Shown here in pieces: positions 60,340 to 64,000 of a DNA stretch of 64,000 bases. The DNA lies in the NCBI GenBank assembly GCA_006937955.1, contig SSNP01000084.1, forward strand, positions 1,149,090-1,213,089, given 5' to 3'. Under the pieces are notes generated by a model, which searched no databases, was not told the DNA's origin, and saw only the letters and a list, made by a program, of their open reading frames with translations. The translations under genes and the position numbers were made by a program. Numbering within the stretch: the stretch's first letter is position 1; every line of letters starts with the position of its first letter. This DNA is from Pachypanchax playfairii (taxonomy: Eukaryota > Chordata > Actinopteri > Cyprinodontiformes > Aplocheilidae).

Positions 60340-60800
60340 ACATCAGTAGACCCCATGGAGGCATTTTGTTAGTAATTACTATCAGCAGTACAGCTGTGGA
60401 GAATTAGGACCTACTTTCCTGATGAGGTCAGGTCCTCATTATAATTACTTGTTTCATGAAAGTGTACACAGCAAGTGCACAATAACATGAATCCCAATTA
60501 GTATACTAGATTCAAACTCAAAAATCAGCTGGGACAGAATTACTCCTTCATTAAACCTTTGAACAAGTCAGATAACAAGAATAAAATGGGAATGGGCTGA
60601 GCTGTGGAGAAGTTAACAGCAGGAAAAACAGACGCACTATTCCAAACCACTTTTTCTCTTTTATCTGGTCCTAAACTCTCCCTTTTTTAATTGGAGAGAT
60701 GAGGCAAATCTCAGAGAAATAGTATTGCTCAACCTAATTAGGATCATTTAGATGAAACTCAGACATAGAAATTCAGTGTCGGTTTCATATTTTGCTGTTT
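60340..60800. promoter_or_regulatory. candidate conserved non-coding block
   Basis: Non-repetitive and frame-free, with many TAATT/AATTA cores (GTTAGTAATTACTATCAGCA at 60368-60387, CATTATAATTACTTGTTTCA at 60438-60457, CCTAATTAGG at 60734-60743, a 10-bp palindrome). This looks like enhancer-type DNA. Evidence is composition only. Confidence 0.27.
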
Positions 60801-61785
60801 TCTATTATAAATGGCTTATTTATAGTGTCAGCTCTGCAAATCACCTGTTGCCTCCTCCAAAATTTTAATTTTACTGCATCGGTTGTCTGTTTCTAGCAAT
60901 GAGTTTGATCATAATATATAACTGTTCCCATTTGAAAGAGTAAATTAAGTTAAAATGAAGTACAAACTGCGGCAAACAGACACTTCTCATATAACTGCAA
61001 ATAAAACCACAATCTTTATTTTATTGCCATTTTATTATACAGCTTAAAAGGCACAATGATAATAAATGTGAAAGAAAAGGGGGATTATTTTCCCCATTTC
61101 CTATCCCTGTTTAACATTCCTGGCTACTGGCTCTCTGCAAATGCGTAAGTATCAGTGATTTAATCTGTCAGAGGAGCTTATCGTTCATAAACTTGATATC
61201 ATTTTCAATATTCTCTGATTTCAGTGTTTGCACATGTGTGTATATTAGAAGTAGAGACAGACACACAACTTTAAACTTAGTAAAATTACCCTGCAATTAC
61301 AATAAAATGTTTTTGAGTTCTTTGGTATCAGAGTCAAATACAGGCAGAGAGACATGGAGTGGTGGCAGGGTGAAAACTATTAATCTTTTATGAACTCGTA
61401 TGGCTCAGAATAAAAACATTAAACTAAGCTTGATCTAGCATCTGCTCTGATCAGGTTTTTACTATTGATTGAATTAAAAAAATAGACATGTTAGTTTTTG
61501 TAAGCAAAGTATCAGATGTTTTTTTTTTTTACAATTCGACAATGAAATCTATGTTGTATGTGGGGGTAATGTTACAGTCAAAAAGACAGACAGATTATCT
61601 GTTTTTTCCTGCCACATTATGTACACATTATGTAAACATGTAGTGTATCCACTCTCTATGGGAATATAATTAAAAAGTTACAACTTCAAGAGTTCACAAA
61701 TACAAAGTCCAAGTGTACCGTAGTGTCTTCTATATAAAATAAGCAAACGAGCAGATTTCAGAACCAACTGCAGATTATTTATTGT
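60801..61785. other. unique sequence, no gene seen
   Basis: No gene or repeat recognised. The 66-codon frame at 61193-61393 is unsupported. Confidence 0.5.
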
Positions 61786-62150
61786 CGTGGGGTTGGAGTG
61801 GAAGATGCCATCATATACCTGTTGAACAAACCCACTGTCATTTGGACAAAGCAGGCTGTGAGGATCATGTTCTTTGATTTCTCCAGTGCCTTTAACACAA
61901 TTAAACCAGCTTTACTGTGTAATATATCTCCAGAAGATGCAGGTGGGTGCCTCCACAGTGATCTGGATTAAGAACTACCAAAACAAAGAGACCGTCGTTT
62001 GTGAGACTGTAGGATTGTGTGTCTAACCAGGTGATCAGCAGCACAGGAGCACCACAGGGGACTGTACTCTCACCATTACTTTTCACTCTGTTCACCCCAG
62101 ACTTTCAGTACAGGTCAGAGTCCTACCATCAACAGAAATACTTTGCAAAG
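61786..62150 (+). pseudogene. Rex1-type LINE reverse transcriptase fragment
   Basis: Reverse transcriptase would copy the LINE RNA at the target site. Visible in order: VGVEDAIIYLLN (61790s), VRIMFFDFSSAFNTI with the first catalytic aspartate of RT domain A, MQVGASTVIWIKNY, SSTGAPQGTVLSPLLFTLFT (domain B, GAPQG) and DFQYRSESYH. The parts sit in different frames, so at least two frameshifts plus a stop after VGLCV are present. Homology fades before the domain C motif (the YADD equivalent, S-D-D in this family). The fragment is about 120 codons out of a protein several times longer. Family assignment is by motif memory. Confidence 0.86.
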
Positions 62151-63580
62151 GTCAATAATGTTTAAAGGGTGATAAATGAAAATATGAAAATGAATAATGA
62201 AAAAAAAAACAATTAAGACTGAAGTACATTTACCTCAGTTCAAAGTGGAATCACTTTGTATACTAGTGTATATGAGAAAGCTTTATCATACTCTAGACCC
62301 TGAGGTTGAACCTGTCATGATTTGTATTTTAAAAAGAGGAACTGAATTCCAAATACAATACATTAAATGCACAACTGGCAATGTCATCTTCCCTTAAGAC
62401 ACCATCTTATTTTGGAGCTCATAATGCAGTGTGATAAGCAGGATTTAAATGACTCTTAATGAACTAGATGAATGTAGAAATAAATGTTCATGAAAGAAAA
62501 GGCTCTTGAAAATCATGTGTGAGAAAAATATATTCAAAATAACTAATTTAAGCTTGATATTTGATGTGTAATAAAACACAGACAATGAAAAAAACTTTAC
62601 AAAGAAATACATGGGAAAGGATAAAATGCTAATGGTCCTAAAGCATGTGCTAATCTTTATAACTCCGTCCATGTGGGAGGGAAGGGCAGAATGTAAGTTT
62701 CTGGTTTAACAGTTCATTTTATTTTGTTTTGAGTTATTAGTTTTTATGGTACTGAATTTTTCTATATTTGCAAAATGACTTGGACACATCAGACTAGTTA
62801 AAAGCAGTTTTTTGAAGAAGCAAAGGTGTTTCATTGCCTCTATTTGTACAAACAAAACAGAGCAAACACATTTGACTTCAGATTTTTCTGTTTGTTTTTC
62901 AAAGAGAACCTCCTACAGTCTGACTAATTAGTATTCATGTAAATCAAGACAGGACTGTTTGTGAGCAGCTTAGCTGAGCAGCATTCACACTGATGATTCT
63001 TGCAGCCTCTATACTCCTTTGTAATTACCGTTTCAAAATATACAAATATACAATATACAAAATGTAATAAATAAAAATTTGTTACAGTGGCAAGATTCCA
63101 GTGCTGTGGTCTTCAACTTCAAACGTCCAACCAGCCATGATCCCAAACTTTCAGCCCATGATTGAACTCTTGTAACTTTGCAAGACAAAAATTTGGACAC
63201 CCACCTCTATTAAATAATGTAAATATGTAGGTATTTTATAATATCTGACAGGTTTAAAAAAGGCCACTTTATGTTGAATTTTGACTTATATATATACAAA
63301 GTTTTAATTTCCACCTTCTGACAAAACAAATTGAATATCAATATATTATTGAATACATTTATCATAAAAATAGTGGTAATAATAATTATTTGGTAGGAAC
63401 TAATGTAAAACAACATCGAACTAAACATTTAACACACAAACTAAAGCTATGCAATTATTATTATTGTTATCAATCTTTTTATTTAATTTGTGTAACATAG
63501 GGGAAACAGGACAGACTAATATATTAGCTCCTTTACATAAATTCATCTGTGTTGTGTTCTGCTCTGCATGCTTCAGTTTC
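62151..63580. other. unique AT-rich sequence, no gene seen
   Basis: Strongly AT-rich, especially 63030-63480. No gene or recognised repeat. Confidence 0.5.
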
Positions 63581-63750
63581 GTCCCTGTTCCAACACACCA
63601 GCTCCAAATGATTTCATTATGTCCTCAGCATGTTGCCAAGACCACAAGAAAAGTATGTTAATGACCCATTAATTTAAATCAGGTGTGTTGAAGCAGGGAA
63701 ACCTCTGTTAACATTGGGAGACTCAAAAACCAAGATTGGGAAACACTGAT
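63581..63750. repeat. fish foldback-type repeat (non-autonomous)
   Basis: CCCTGTTCCAACACACC (63583-63599) is matched in inverted order by GGTGTGTTGAAGCAGGG (63682-63698), and ATGACCCATTAATTTAAATC (63661-63680) pairs loosely with AAATGATTTCATTATG (63606-63621). I recognise CCTGATTTAAATTAATG...CAACACACC as an abundant fish repeat. Downstream ACCAAGATTGGGAAACACTG is also typical. No coding capacity. Confidence 0.65.
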
Positions 63751-64000
63751 CAAATAGTTAAAGAGATGCTATAGTTTGCTGCACAGAATAATAAATAAAA
63801 TTAGGGAAACTAGGAACAACATCAACAGCAAGGTTTTCTAGAGATGCTGCCACTTTGTAATGTGTGTGTTAATGTAGCTGTAAGAGCTGCTTCAAAGAGC
63901 TGAAACATTTTAAGATTAAAAAAGCCCATAATGAGGTTTTTACACAGCAACATAGAATTAAAATCAATTTCCCTTGTAGACTGAAGACTAAGCAACACTT
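63751..64000. other. unique sequence to window end
   Basis: AT-rich, nothing recognised. Confidence 0.5.

Noticed and set aside
1..64000. CRISPR arrays, operons, rRNA or intact tRNA genes
   Set aside because: No direct-repeat/spacer arrays or cloverleaf genes were seen; the tRNA-like boxes all belong to SINEs.

Overview
This 64-kb window is AT-rich vertebrate nuclear DNA, almost certainly from a teleost fish, probably a spiny-rayed one. The repeats give the assignment. There are two tRNA-derived SINE families of the kind widespread in acanthopterygian fishes, Rex1-type LINE reverse transcriptase, at least three Tc1-like transposon families, and short TTAA-flanked and TA-flanked MITEs of fish type. 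There are no operons, no ribosome-binding sites and no reading frame that looks like a complete gene. The longest frames, about 80-130 codons, either lie inside transposons or have no supporting features. The window reads as intergenic DNA or the inside of a very large intron. One 52-bp segment (51378-51429) has a strong acceptor and a consensus donor and is the only decent host exon candidate.

Layout. 1-268: compound CATC/CGTC/CAGC microsatellite with a 100-bp higher-order period. 0.5-8.5 kb: a minus-strand SINE fragment, a conserved-looking AT-rich block near 3.7-4.25 kb, and the 5' half of a dead Tc1-like element (4709-5166) abutting a SINE 3' end. 8.5-16.9 kb: mostly unique sequence with two old LINE-tail repeats and a G-run cluster. 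16.9-20.8 kb: a transposon cluster of three MITEs and a LINE ORF2 C-terminal fragment. 22-33.7 kb: an LTR-like block, several SINE copies, an 811-bp TTAA-flanked MITE, and a nearly full-length but dead Tc1-like element with recognisable transposase (32648-33671). 34-42 kb: mostly unique, including an enhancer-like AT-rich block at 36.9-38.0 kb, a second copy of the 0.58-kb TTAA MITE, and a TTTTC microsatellite. 42-52 kb: unique sequence, LTR-like fragments, a striking 122-bp foldback (47963-48084) and the exon candidate. 52.6-54.7 kb: a minus-strand Tc1-like element carrying a SINE tail and the end of another Tc1-like element inside it. 56.1-56.7 kb: a third copy of the TTAA MITE. 57-64 kb: mostly unique, with a frameshifted Rex1 fragment (61.8-62.15 kb) and a foldback repeat at 63.6 kb.

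Nothing here forms a pathway. The window records successive transposon insertions whose nesting gives relative ages. I found no convincing new biological system. The best leads are the foldback at 48 kb, the exon candidate at 51.4 kb, the three-copy TTAA MITE with its shared open frame and internal donor-like site, the nested Tc1 locus, and a few blocks that could be conserved enhancers. Repeat family assignments rest on recognition by eye and memory; none was checked against a repeat library.
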